Assembly (NCBI RefSeq): GCF_014648415.1
Contig: NZ_BMRB01000002.1
Location: forward strand, 1,447,260 to 1,511,259
Direction of reading: 5' to 3'
Length of the DNA stretch: 64,000 nt
Source: Actinokineospora fastidiosa
GTDB lineage: Bacteria > Actinomycetota > Actinomycetes > Mycobacteriales > Pseudonocardiaceae
A model generated the notes under the pieces. That model was not told the origin of the DNA, did no database searches, and was given only the letters and a program-made list of their open reading frames with translations. Each line of letters begins with the position of its first letter. Position 1 is the first letter of the stretch. Below, one piece after another: positions 40,594 through 49,483 of this stretch. The translations under genes and the position numbers were made by a program.

Positions 40594-41064
40594 GTGACGC
40601 AGTTCCAATCCGAGAAAGCCCAGCTCGTCGTGGGTTCGTACGCCAGCTACGCCGAGGCCGAGCGCGCCGTCGACCACCTGTCCGACCAGCGCTTCCCGGT
40701 CGAGCACGCGGCCATCGTCGGCCGGGGCCTCAGCACGTTCGAGCAGGTCACCGGCAGGCTGACGCTGTGGAAGTCGGCGGGGCAGTCCGCCATCTCCGGC
40801 GCGGTGCTGGGTGCGGTGTTCGGGTGGCTGTTCGGCATGTTCAACTGGATCAACCCGCTGATCTCCGGACTGCTGCTCGCCCTGTACGGCGCCATCCTGG
40901 GAGCGATCCTCGGCGGCGTCTTCGGCCTGCTCACGCACGCGATGGGCGGCGGCAACCGCGACTTCTCGTCGGTGTCGGGCATGCGGGCGGACAGCTACGA
41001 CGTCCTCGTCGACGCGCCTTATGCCGAGCAGGCCGGCCAACTGCTGGCGGGCATGCGCCGGTAA
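40594..41064 (+). CDS. General stress protein with glycine-zipper segment
   Basis: Protein of 156 residues. The N-terminal part (LVVGSYASYAEAERAVDHLS, partly conserved as SYASYAEAERAVDHL) is the domain of general stress proteins of the YflT/GsiB-17M type, followed by a Gly/Ala/Leu-rich membrane-spanning region (about 70-125) and a short tail. GTG 40594 is chosen because AAAGGAG lies just upstream; an upstream GTG at 40567 has no such site. Confidence 0.8.
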   Translation: MTQFQSEKAQLVVGSYASYAEAERAVDHLSDQRFPVEHAAIVGRGLSTFEQVTGRLTLWKSAGQSAISGAVLGAVFGWLFGMFNWINPLISGLLLALYGAILGAILGGVFGLLTHAMGGGNRDFSSVSGMRADSYDVLVDAPYAEQAGQLLAGMRR

Positions 41065-41070
41065 CCCCCT

Positions 41071-42651
41071 ATGGGCTCACCCCATGACGCCGTGGTGATC
41101 GGCAGCGGCCCCAACGGGCTGGTCGCGGCGAACGTGCTGGCCGACGCCGGGTGGGACGTCCTGGTCCTGGAGGGCCAGGACACCCCCGGCGGCGCCGTGC
41201 GCACCGCGGAACTCACGGTCCCCGGCTTCCGGCACGACCTCTACAGCGCCTTCTACCCCCTCGGCGTCGCCTCGCCCGTCCTCGCCGACCTGCGGCTGGA
41301 GGAGCACGGGCTGCGCTGGCGGCACGCGCCCGAGGTGCTCGCGCACGTGTTCCCGGACGACCGGGTGGCGCTGCTGTCGCGGGACGTCGACGTGACCGCC
41401 GAGTCGCTGTCGCGCTTCGCCCCGGGCGACGGGGACGCGTGGCGCCGGGAGTACGCGGTGTTCCGGGAGATCCGCGACGACCTGCTGGCCGCGCTGCTGC
41501 GCCCGTTCCCCCCGGTCCGAGCAGGGGTCCGGCTGGTGCGCCGGAACGGCCTCGGCGCCGCGCTGCGGGCGGCCAGGGTGGCGACGCAGCCGGTGCGGCG
41601 CTTCGGCGAGGAGCGGTTCGCAGGCGAGGGCGCGCGGGCGCTGCTCGCGGGCAACGCGCTGCACACCGACCTGGGCCCGACGGCGGCGGGCAGCGCGCTG
41701 TTCGGGTGGCTGCTCGGCATGCTGGGCCAGGACGTGGGGTTCCCGGTGCCCGAGGGCGGGGCGAGCGCCATCACCGACGCCCTGGTCTCGCGGCTGCGCG
41801 CTCGGGGCGGACGAGTCGAGTGCGGCAGGCCGGTGACCGAGGTGGTCGTGCGCGGCGGGCGCGCGCTCGGGGTCATCGCGGGCGAGCCGGTGCGTGCGAC
41901 CCGGGCTGTGCTGGCCGATGTCCCCGCGCCCACCCTGTACCTCGACCTGGTCGGGGCGAACCGGCTGCCCACCCGGCTCCGCGACGACCTGAGCCGGTTC
42001 GACTGGGACGACGCGACGATCAAGATCGACTGGGCGCTGTCCGGGCCCATCCCGTGGAAGGCCGGGGATGCGGGCCGGGCTGGGACCGTGCACCTGGGCG
42101 TCGACCTCGACGGGTTCATCTCGGTGAACGCGGACCTCGCCCGCGGCCGTGTCCCGGAGCAGCCGTTCCTGCTGCTGGGCCAGATGACCACGGCCGACCC
42201 CACCCGCTCCCCCGCGGGCACCGAGTCCGCCTGGCTCTACACGCACGTTCCCCGGGGCGGCGAGTGGACCCGCCCCCGACTCGCCGCGTGGGCGGCGGAG
42301 GTCGAGGCGATCATCGACCGCCACGCCCCCGGCTTCGCCGACCTCGTCATCGGCCGCACGGTCGCGGGACCGGCGGACCTGCAGCGCGGCAACCAGTCGC
42401 TGGTCGACGGCGCGATCAACGCGGGGACGGCGAGCATCCACCAGCAGTTGGTCTTCCGCCCCACCCCGGGCCTGGGCCGGGCGGACACGGTCATCGACGG
42501 GCTCTACCTGGCAGGCGCGTCCGCCCATCCCGGCGGCGGCGTCCACGGCGCGGCGGGCGCCAACGCCGCCCGGGCCGCGCTCGCCGCGAACGGCTGGTAC
42601 GGCCCGGCTTACCGCGCCCTCATCCACGGCCTGCACCGGATGTTGGACTAG
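41071..42651 (+). CDS. FAD-dependent oxidoreductase, phytoene-desaturase-like
   Basis: Flavoprotein of 526 residues. The N-terminal dinucleotide site is VVIGSGPNGLVAANVLADAG and VLVLEGQDTPGGAVRT, and the C-terminal FAD motif is GLYLAGASAHPGGGVHGAAG. It belongs to the phytoene dehydrogenase/retinol saturase-like group, many members of which act on polyenes or other lipids; the substrate is unknown. The start is 6 bp after the stress protein stop, so the genes may be co-transcribed. No carotenoid genes are seen nearby. Confidence 0.9.
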   Translation: MGSPHDAVVIGSGPNGLVAANVLADAGWDVLVLEGQDTPGGAVRTAELTVPGFRHDLYSAFYPLGVASPVLADLRLEEHGLRWRHAPEVLAHVFPDDRVALLSRDVDVTAESLSRFAPGDGDAWRREYAVFREIRDDLLAALLRPFPPVRAGVRLVRRNGLGAALRAARVATQPVRRFGEERFAGEGARALLAGNALHTDLGPTAAGSALFGWLLGMLGQDVGFPVPEGGASAITDALVSRLRARGGRVECGRPVTEVVVRGGRALGVIAGEPVRATRAVLADVPAPTLYLDLVGANRLPTRLRDDLSRFDWDDATIKIDWALSGPIPWKAGDAGRAGTVHLGVDLDGFISVNADLARGRVPEQPFLLLGQMTTADPTRSPAGTESAWLYTHVPRGGEWTRPRLAAWAAEVEAIIDRHAPGFADLVIGRTVAGPADLQRGNQSLVDGAINAGTASIHQQLVFRPTPGLGRADTVIDGLYLAGASAHPGGGVHGAAGANAARAALAANGWYGPAYRALIHGLHRMLD

Positions 42652-42684
42652 CGGTTTCCGTCGCCATCACCGCCGTGGTTCGGG

Positions 42685-43446
42685 TCAGGCGGTGCCGGGC
42701 TTCGAGAGCTTGCCGTGGACCGCGGCCAGGACCCGGTCAGGGAGCAGGCGGCTGCCGAGGGTCTGCAGGCGGTTGATGATGGTCCCGGGGATCACGCTGC
42801 TGCGGCCCTTCATCAGCGCCTCGAAGCCCTCGTGGGCGACGGTGGTCGCCGAGCCCTTGAGGGAGGTCGCGCCGAGCTTGGTGTCCAGCATGCCCGCGCG
42901 CTCGAAGAACCGGGTCTCGGTGAGGCCGGGCATCAGGGTGGTGATCGTGACGCCGGTGCCTTTCAGCTCTTGGCGCACGCCTTGGGCGAAGGAGCGCAGG
43001 AACGCCTTGGAGGCGTTGTAGACCGCCTGGTACGGGCCGGGCATGGCCGAGGCGATGGAGGAGGTGATCATGACCCGGCCGCTCTTGCGGTCGACCATGC
43101 CGGGGAGGACGCGTTTGGCCAGGTGCACGGCGGAACGGATGTTGAGGTCGACCGTGGCGAGCTGGTCCTCCAGGGTCGTCTCGTGCACGAACGCGCCGCC
43201 GACGCCGGTGCCCGCGTTGATGGCCACGGCGTCCGGGATGCCGACCTGGTCGATCAGCTCCTCCACCGCGGCCGGGTCGGTCAGGTCGAGTTGCAGCGGC
43301 CGCGCCTTGGGGCCGATCTCGGCCGCCGCGGTGTGGATGGCCGCCTCCTCGGCGACCATCACGACGTCGAAGCCGTGCTCGGCGAACTCCCGGGAGAGTT
43401 CCAGGCCGATCCCGGAGGACGCGCCGGTCACCATGGCCAGGGGCAT
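42685..43446 (-). CDS. Short-chain dehydrogenase/reductase
   Basis: SDR of 253 residues: TGASSGIGLELSREF cofactor loop, NAGTGVGG, catalytic Ser (ITSSIASAMPGP) and Tyr/Lys in YQAVYNASKAFL. The C-terminus is longer than in FabG, as in DltE-type SDRs acting on larger lipids or retinol-like substrates. It lies 9 bp downstream of the SRPBCC gene on the same strand, forming a two-gene unit. Substrate unknown. Confidence 0.92.
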   Translation of the reverse strand: MPLAMVTGASSGIGLELSREFAEHGFDVVMVAEEAAIHTAAAEIGPKARPLQLDLTDPAAVEELIDQVGIPDAVAINAGTGVGGAFVHETTLEDQLATVDLNIRSAVHLAKRVLPGMVDRKSGRVMITSSIASAMPGPYQAVYNASKAFLRSFAQGVRQELKGTGVTITTLMPGLTETRFFERAGMLDTKLGATSLKGSATTVAHEGFEALMKGRSSVIPGTIINRLQTLGSRLLPDRVLAAVHGKLSKPGTA

Positions 43447-43455
43447 TGCTTCTCC

Positions 43456-43893
43456 TCAGTCGGTCTTGCGAGCGGCCAGGGCGCACAGCCGCTCGAGCGA
43501 TTCCTTGTTCCTGGGCACGAGCATGAGGTCCTGCGCCCGCTCCGGCAGCGCGGCGGCGGGCCCGCTGCGCGCGTTCTCGGTCATCACGACGCGGGTGCCC
43601 GTGGCCGTGGGAAACAACTCCAGCCGCACGGTGGCCGCGCCGACCGGCCACAACCGCGCGTCCAGCTCCACCATCTCCCCGGGCCGGACCGCGCGAACCC
43701 GGGTGACGTCGTTGATGACCAGCGGCCAGAGACCCACGCTGTGGTGGATACCCGACCCCTCCGCGGGCCAGGTCGAGTCCACCCGCCGGATGTGGGAGGC
43801 GCCCACAACCCAGCTCGCGTAGGTCCAGCCATCGGCCAACACGGCCCAGACGCGGTCGATGGGCACCGGAATTTCCTTGCTCACAGCCGCCAT
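43456..43893 (-). CDS. SRPBCC (START-like) lipid-binding protein
   Basis: Protein of 145 residues of the SRPBCC superfamily (VSKEIPVPIDRVWAVLADG at the start, then VVGASHIRRVD, and a C-terminal helix PRNKESLERLCALA). Members bind small hydrophobic ligands or act as cyclases. The start is uncertain: ATG 43893 is used, but a GTG ten codons in frame nearby or ATG 43923 is possible. It is paired with the SDR gene. Confidence 0.8.
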   Translation of the reverse strand: MAAVSKEIPVPIDRVWAVLADGWTYASWVVGASHIRRVDSTWPAEGSGIHHSVGLWPLVINDVTRVRAVRPGEMVELDARLWPVGAATVRLELFPTATGTRVVMTENARSGPAAALPERAQDLMLVPRNKESLERLCALAARKTD

Positions 43894-43989
43894 GGCGGCG
43901 GGGTACCCCGCACGGGCCCGCATACACCCACCAGGTCGAGGCGGGTGCCGAGGTGATGCCACAAGCTCAGTCCCGGCTGGGGGCGTGGA

Positions 43990-44260
43990 CGTAGCCCCGG
44001 CGTGGACGCGGCGAGACGGATCACGTCGAGGGCTGTGGGCAAGACGCGGGGTCGAGGCTGGTGAGGTGTGGCTGGCGGGGATCGCGGCCAGCAGGGGGAC
44101 GTGGTCGGCAGAGAACGCAGCCAGCAGGGGACGCAGCCGGCGGGGATCGCGGCCAGCAGGGGACGCAGCCGGTAGGGATCACGGCAAGCAGGGACGCAGC
44201 CGGCAGGGATCCCGGTCGATGGGGGTCGTGGTCGATGGGGGTCGTGGTTGGTGGGGCGAT
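43990..44260. repeat. Minisatellite with a unit of about 16 bp
   Basis: Inside a 910-bp stretch without a convincing gene (43963-44874). About a dozen degenerate copies of a 16-bp unit, consensus near GGGGAYCGCGGCCAGCA, run from about 44076 to 44260 and merge into repeats of GATGGGGGTCGTGGTC. A few more distant copies lie before it. The unit is not a multiple of three, so a coding role is unlikely. The segment 44260-44700 holds no gene or signal that could be recognised. Confidence 0.75.
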
Positions 44261-44704
44261 GGGCCGTGGGGGTTCGTTACCGTGACGGCCGCCCGTGGGC
44301 AGGCGATTACCTCCGACGCCAGCCCGGGTTGCCTACAGCGACGACGCGCCCAGGCCAGCCAGCCGGTTCGGCCCGGCGCTGCTCGACCCGGCCCCGTGCC
44401 CGAACTGGCCGCGCCTGAACTGGCTGCGGTGGAGAACGGTGCCCGCGTGATCGCGGGTAGCGGCATGGTCGTGTCGGGCGCCCAGGCACGCCGCCGCAGT
44501 GGGGTGCCCGGGCGGCCTGTGGGGCAGCGAGTCGAGCAGCTCCCGCAGCTGGTTGGCGGCGGGCTGGGCGCCATCACGAACCGGCGGCTGGCCGGAGTGA
44601 CGGCGCCGACCAGCGCCACCTGGGTCCGCGGCCCGGGGGTGGGCGCTGTGCGAACCGGCGGGTGGCCGTAGTGGCGGCGGCGACCAGGGTGCTCGGCCGG
44701 TCAG

Positions 44705-44874
44705 CGGCCGTCAGCCGGGGGCACGCTGCGGCGGGGGTTCGGGCGGTGGGCAGGTGTGTTCGGGCGGTGGGTGGGTGTTCGGGCGGCGGACGGGTGTCCG
44801 GACGGTGGGCGGGGTGTTCGGGCGGCGGGCGGATGTGTCCGGGCGGTGAGCGGGGTGTCGGGCGGTGGGTGGGG
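44705..44874. repeat. Minisatellite with a unit of about 20 bp
   Basis: Seven to eight copies of an 18-22 bp unit, consensus GTGTTCGGGCGGTGGGCGG, directly abut the 3' end of the amidohydrolase gene on the minus strand. It is distinct in sequence from the 16-bp array 450 bp away. It may have spread by slippage; no function can be assigned. Confidence 0.75.
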
Positions 44875-46262
44875 TCAGCGGTCGAGTAGCTCCTGTACGT
44901 GGTCGGCGGCGTGTTGGGCGTTTTCGATGACTTGGTGGGTGTCGGCGGTGAGGGTGCCGTTGCGCTTGAGGGCGATGCCGTTGACGAAGACCCATTTGAC
45001 GTTGGTGGGTTGGCCGTTGAAGACCAACTGGCTGATCCAGTCGCCGCGGGGGGCGAAGTTGAGCATCTGGGGGTCGACGACCAGCAGGTCCGCTCGCTTG
45101 CCCGGCGTCAGTGAGCCGATCTCGTCGGCCAGGCCCAGTGCTTCCGCGCCGCCGAGTGTGGCCATGCGGAGGGCGTCCTCGGGGCGGGGGTAGCGGGTCG
45201 GGTCGGCGGCGGTGGCGCGCTGGAGGCCAACGGCGGTGCGCATGACGTTGAACATGTCGGTGGTGTCGTTGGTGCCGCCGTCGAGGCCGAGCCCGACCGC
45301 GATGCCGCGGGCCTCCATGTCCGGCAGGCGGATGACGCCGGACGCCAACCGCATGTTGGACAGCGGGTTGTGGGCGACCCGGACCCCGGCCGCCGCCAGC
45401 TCGTCGAGTTCGGCGTCGGTGAGGTGGATGGCGTGGTTGGCGATCAGCCCCGGCCGCAGCGCGCCCGCCCGCCGCAACGCCTCCAGCTGGCCGGTGGCCG
45501 GGTCGGCCTTGGACTCGTGCAGGTGGATGTTCAGCGGGACGCCCAGCTCGCGGGCCAGTTGCTCGGAGGCGGCGAGGTTCGGGTAGTTCTCGGTCGTCGG
45601 GTGCGAGCCGATCTGCAGGGACGCCAACGGGTCCTTGTCGATGACCTCGCGCTTGACCCGCCGGATCTCCTCCAGCGTCGCCGGGTCGGCGTTGGCGCCG
45701 TACACGTAGACGTACCGCATCCCGGACTCGTCGAGCGCGCGCAGGTTGCCGAAGGCGAAGTCGGCGTTGAACGCGTGCGACCAGTCGGTCATCGTCGTGA
45801 TGCCCGCGCTGATCGAGTCCAAGGTGGACAGTCTGGCCCCGGCGTACGCGTCGGCCCCGGTGATGGGCGCGCCGTAGAGCGGCAGCACACACTCGGCGAG
45901 CCACCCGTTGAGCTCCTGATCGGTGGCGCAGCCCCGGATCAGCGACTGCCAGGCGTGCGTGTGCAGGTCGACGAACCCGGGCAGGACGATCCGCCCCCGC
46001 CCGTCGACGACCCGCGCCCCGCGCTCGACCGCCAGGTCGACCCCGACCGCCTCGATCCGCGACCCCGCCAGCACGACGTCGGCGTTCTCCAGCATCCCCA
46101 GCGGTCCCGAACCACGGCCGGGTCCATGGTGAGCACGAGGGCGGCATCGCGGATCACCACCCGGCCGCCGCCGGAGCCCGCGGGCCCGCCCACCAGCACG
46201 GTGACGCCGAGCAACAGCGCGCACGTCACCACGAACAGATTCAGCGCACGAAAACGCCGCAT
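44875..46262 (-). pseudogene. Amidohydrolase with a one-base frameshift near the N-terminus
   Basis: Metal-dependent amidohydrolase of the TrzN/AtzA/cytosine-deaminase type. The N-terminus (MRRFRALNLFVVTC signal segment, then RVVIRDAALVLTMDP) is in one frame, and the rest (from GPLGMLENADVVLAGSR on) in another: LPGFVDLHTHAWQ metal site, HLHESKADP, NHAIHLTDAELDEL, GLGLDGGTNDTTD and RADLLVVDP. Near 46112 (minus strand GTGGTTCGGGACC) insertion of one G would give GTG-GGT-TCG-GGA-CCG, i.e. VGSGP, and restore the usual sequence. It is either a natural frameshift or a sequencing error. Downstream translation could restart at the internal ATG of GMLENAD, giving a nearly complete enzyme. Confidence 0.8.
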
Positions 46263-46346
46263 GTCATTACCCCCCAAGGTCTCCCTTCGAGGGTATCGCG
46301 TCGAGACCGACCGGGCGCCGGTCTCACGAGCGCCTGTGGATAACTC

Positions 46347-49300
46347 TCATCCCACCGCCGTCAGCTCGTCCACGTCACCCGCCCGGGTGTACTCCACGGC
46401 GAACCGGTCGCCCAGCGCCGAGCGCAGGCGGGCCTCGATCCGGTCGACGTCGGCGCGTTCGCCCGAGGGCAGCGGCGCGTCGACCGACTCCCGCAGCGCC
46501 GCGGCCGCGCCGAGCAGGCGCGCGGCGCGGACCGGCTCCCCGTCGATCGAGCACGCGCCCGCCAGCCCCTCCACGGCGAACGCCACCGAGCGCGGATCGC
46601 CCGTCTCGCGCGCGGAGGCGAGCGCGGCGCGGTGCCACTTCGCGGCCCCCGCCGGGTCGCCGCGGAGCTCGGCGACGAAGCCGAGTTCGGTCTCCAGCAG
46701 GGACAGGCCGTAGGCGGAGCCGAGCGAGCGGTTCCAGTCCAGCCAGCGCAGCAGGTGGCGCTCGGCGTCGTCGAGGCGGCCGGTCCTGCGGGCGACGAGG
46801 GCGAGGCCGACCTCGGCGCACTCCTCGCCGAAGGTGTCGGACTGCTCGACGGCCAGCCGCATCGCGCGGTGGTGGAACTCCACGGCGGTGGCGTGGTCGC
46901 CGGTCAGCATGGCGACCCGGCCCTGGCCGGACAGGTGGTACGCGACGTCGTTCCACAGCCGCAGGTCCTCGGCGATCCGCGTGGATTCCCGGTGCAGTCG
47001 GGCGGCGGTCGGGTAGTCGCCGCGGATCTGGGCGAGCACTGCCAGGCTCTCCAGCGCCCGCAGCCTGCCCCAGCCGTCGCCGTGGGCGGCGAACAGCTCG
47101 TGCGCGGCCAGCGCGTCGCGCTCGGCTGCCGGAAGGTCGCTGCGGAGCAGGGCGACGGAGGCCCGCGCGGCCAGCAGGAGGGCGCGGTTCCAGTCGTCGT
47201 CCGGCTCCACCCCGTCCAGCAGCGCGGCCCCGGTCGCCGCGTCGCCGAGGAGCACGTGCACATACGACAGGAACAGCGCCATCTGCGCGCGGTCGTCCGG
47301 CGAGTCGAGGGCGTCGAGCGCCTGCCGGACGTCGCGGTCGGCCTCGAGCAGCACCGCGAACCCCGTCAGCCAGGCGCGGACGCGGGCGCGGGCGAGCGCG
47401 GACCCGCCGGGCACGGCCAGGGCGGCATCGAGGAAGCGGTGGGCCACGCGGTGCCTGCCGCGCAGGAACCACGACCAGGCCAGCGCGTCGACCAGGCGCA
47501 GGGCGGTGTCGGCGTCGCCGCGCTCGACGGCGTCGTCGAAGGCGCGGGCCAGGTTGGCGGACTCGGCCTCCAGCCGCAGCAGCCAGGCACGCTGCTCGCG
47601 GCCGCACACCTCGGCGGTCTCGGCCAGCTCGGTGAAGTACGCCGAGTACCGGGCGGCCACCTCGTCCGCCTCGCCCGCGGCGCGCAGGCGCTCCAGCCCG
47701 TACGCCGCGACGGACTCCAGCAGGCGGTACCGGGTGCCGTCCGGGTCGTCGACCACGACCAGGAAGGAGCGGTCGACCAGCCGCACGATCACGTCGAGCG
47801 CGTCCGGCATGCCGGTGACGGCCGCCGCGCTGTCGGCGGTGCAGCCGTCGGCGTGCCACGCGATGCGCCGCAGCACCGTGCGCTCGGTGTCGGTGAGCAG
47901 GTCCCAGCTCCAGTCGATGGCCGCGCGCAGCGTGCGCTGGCGGGCCGGGGCGTCGCGGCCCCCGCCGCCGAGCAGGTGGAACCGGTCGCCCAGGCGGCGG
48001 GCCAGGCCGTGCACGCCGAACGCGCGCACCCGGGCCGCTGCCAGCTCCAAGGCCAGCGGGATGCCGTCGAGGCCCCGGCAGATCGCGGCGACGGCGGCGG
48101 CGTTGTCCTCGTCGAGCGTGAGCCCGGACCGGGCGAGGAACAGCCGCACCGCGTCGTCGTCGACCGACAGCGGCGCGACGGCGTAGGCCAGCTCTCCGGA
48201 GATGGCCAGCGGCTCCCGGCTCGTGGCGAGCACGCGCAGGCCGGGCACCTCGCGCAGCAGCACCGACGCCAGCTTGGCCACCGACTCCACGACGTGCTCG
48301 CAGTTGTCGAGCACCAGCAGCAGCTCCCGGCCGCGCAGCGCCTCCGTCAAGTGCTCGACCGGCTCGCGCGCCCGCCCGCCCTCGTCGCGCATCCCGAGCG
48401 CAGCGGCGATCGCCTCGGCGGGCGCGGGCGACGCGGCGTCCGGCGACGGCCGGATCGCGGCCAGCTCCACCAGCCACACGCCGTCGGGATACGACAGCTC
48501 GTGCGCGACGGCGAGCGCGAGGCGGGTCTTGCCCACGCCGCCCGGTCCGGTGAGCGTGACCAGCCTGTCCCTGGTCAGCGCGGCGCGCACGGCGTCCACG
48601 TCGGCGTCGCGGCCGATCAGCTCGCCGACGGGCGCGGGCAGGTTGGTCCTCGGCCGGGGCGCGGGGGCCAGGGCCGGGTCGTGGTTCAGGATGGCCCGGT
48701 GCACGGCGACCAGCTCGGGCCCCGGGTCGGCGCCCAGCTCGTCGGCGAGCCGTTTGCGCAGGTCCTCGTAGCTGTCGAGGGCCTCGCCCTGCCTGCCGGA
48801 GCGGTAGAGCGCGCGCAGGTGCGCCGCGCGCAGCCGCTCCCGCAGCGGGTGCTGGTCGATCAGCTCGGCGAGGTCGTCGGCCAGCGCGGTGTGCTCGCCG
48901 AGGTCCAGCCTGGCCAGCGCGTGGTCCTCCAGCGCGCTGAGCCGCGCCTCGGTGAGCCGGGTGACCGGGGCGCGGGCGAAGTCGGCGTCGGCGACGTCGG
49001 CGAACGCGGGGCCGCGCCACAGCGCCAGGGCGTCGGACAGCAGGGCGGCCTTCTCGCCGGGGTCGGCGACCGCCCCTGCGCGCGCCACCAGCTCGGTGAA
49101 GCGGGTCGCGTCGAGGTCGTCGACCCTCAGGCGGTAGCCCGCCGGTTCGTAGGTCAGCAGGTCGCGCGCGCCCGGCTCGGCCAGCTCCAGCGCGCGGCGC
49201 AGCTGCGACACCTTGGTCTGCAGCGAGTTGGCCGGGTTGCCCGGCGGCGCGTCGCCCCACAGGTCCTCGACGAGCCGGTCGACGGAGACGGCCTCGCCCG

Positions 49301-49409
49301 CGCGCGCCACCAGGGCGCCGAGCAGCGCGCGCACCTTCGCCTCGGGGACCCGCACCGCTCGCCCGTCGGCGGTCCAGACGGCCAGCGGGCCGAGCACCCC
49401 GAAACGCAT
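46347..49409 (-). CDS. AfsR/SARP-family transcriptional regulator
   Basis: Regulator of 1020 residues: an OmpR-type winged helix (MRFGVLGPLAVW, then VDRLVEDLWGDAPPGNPANS), a bacterial transcriptional activator domain (about 95-245), an NB-ARC-type ATPase (Walker A LTGPGGVGKTRLA near 300; ELLLVLDNCEHV as Walker B; LATSREPL), and a long TPR-like C-terminus. SARP proteins commonly activate antibiotic genes. It is transcribed divergently from an MFS exporter gene (74-bp gap), so it may control that gene. A link to the PKS/NRPS operon 22 kb away is possible only. Confidence 0.94.
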   Translation of the reverse strand: MRFGVLGPLAVWTADGRAVRVPEAKVRALLGALVARAGEAVSVDRLVEDLWGDAPPGNPANSLQTKVSQLRRALELAEPGARDLLTYEPAGYRLRVDDLDATRFTELVARAGAVADPGEKAALLSDALALWRGPAFADVADADFARAPVTRLTEARLSALEDHALARLDLGEHTALADDLAELIDQHPLRERLRAAHLRALYRSGRQGEALDSYEDLRKRLADELGADPGPELVAVHRAILNHDPALAPAPRPRTNLPAPVGELIGRDADVDAVRAALTRDRLVTLTGPGGVGKTRLALAVAHELSYPDGVWLVELAAIRPSPDAASPAPAEAIAAALGMRDEGGRAREPVEHLTEALRGRELLLVLDNCEHVVESVAKLASVLLREVPGLRVLATSREPLAISGELAYAVAPLSVDDDAVRLFLARSGLTLDEDNAAAVAAICRGLDGIPLALELAAARVRAFGVHGLARRLGDRFHLLGGGGRDAPARQRTLRAAIDWSWDLLTDTERTVLRRIAWHADGCTADSAAAVTGMPDALDVIVRLVDRSFLVVVDDPDGTRYRLLESVAAYGLERLRAAGEADEVAARYSAYFTELAETAEVCGREQRAWLLRLEAESANLARAFDDAVERGDADTALRLVDALAWSWFLRGRHRVAHRFLDAALAVPGGSALARARVRAWLTGFAVLLEADRDVRQALDALDSPDDRAQMALFLSYVHVLLGDAATGAALLDGVEPDDDWNRALLLAARASVALLRSDLPAAERDALAAHELFAAHGDGWGRLRALESLAVLAQIRGDYPTAARLHRESTRIAEDLRLWNDVAYHLSGQGRVAMLTGDHATAVEFHHRAMRLAVEQSDTFGEECAEVGLALVARRTGRLDDAERHLLRWLDWNRSLGSAYGLSLLETELGFVAELRGDPAGAAKWHRAALASARETGDPRSVAFAVEGLAGACSIDGEPVRAARLLGAAAALRESVDAPLPSGERADVDRIEARLRSALGDRFAVEYTRAGDVDELTAVG

Positions 49410-49483
49410 GCCCCCACCGTAGCGACGGCGACCGACAGCCGTTCGTGCGCGGACCGTGCGCGCGGCGGTCCAGCATCGCGGCC

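Noticed and set aside
41071-42651. Carotenoid biosynthesis locus
   Set aside because: The phytoene-desaturase-like protein has no crtB/crtE-type neighbours; only the flavoprotein family is supported.
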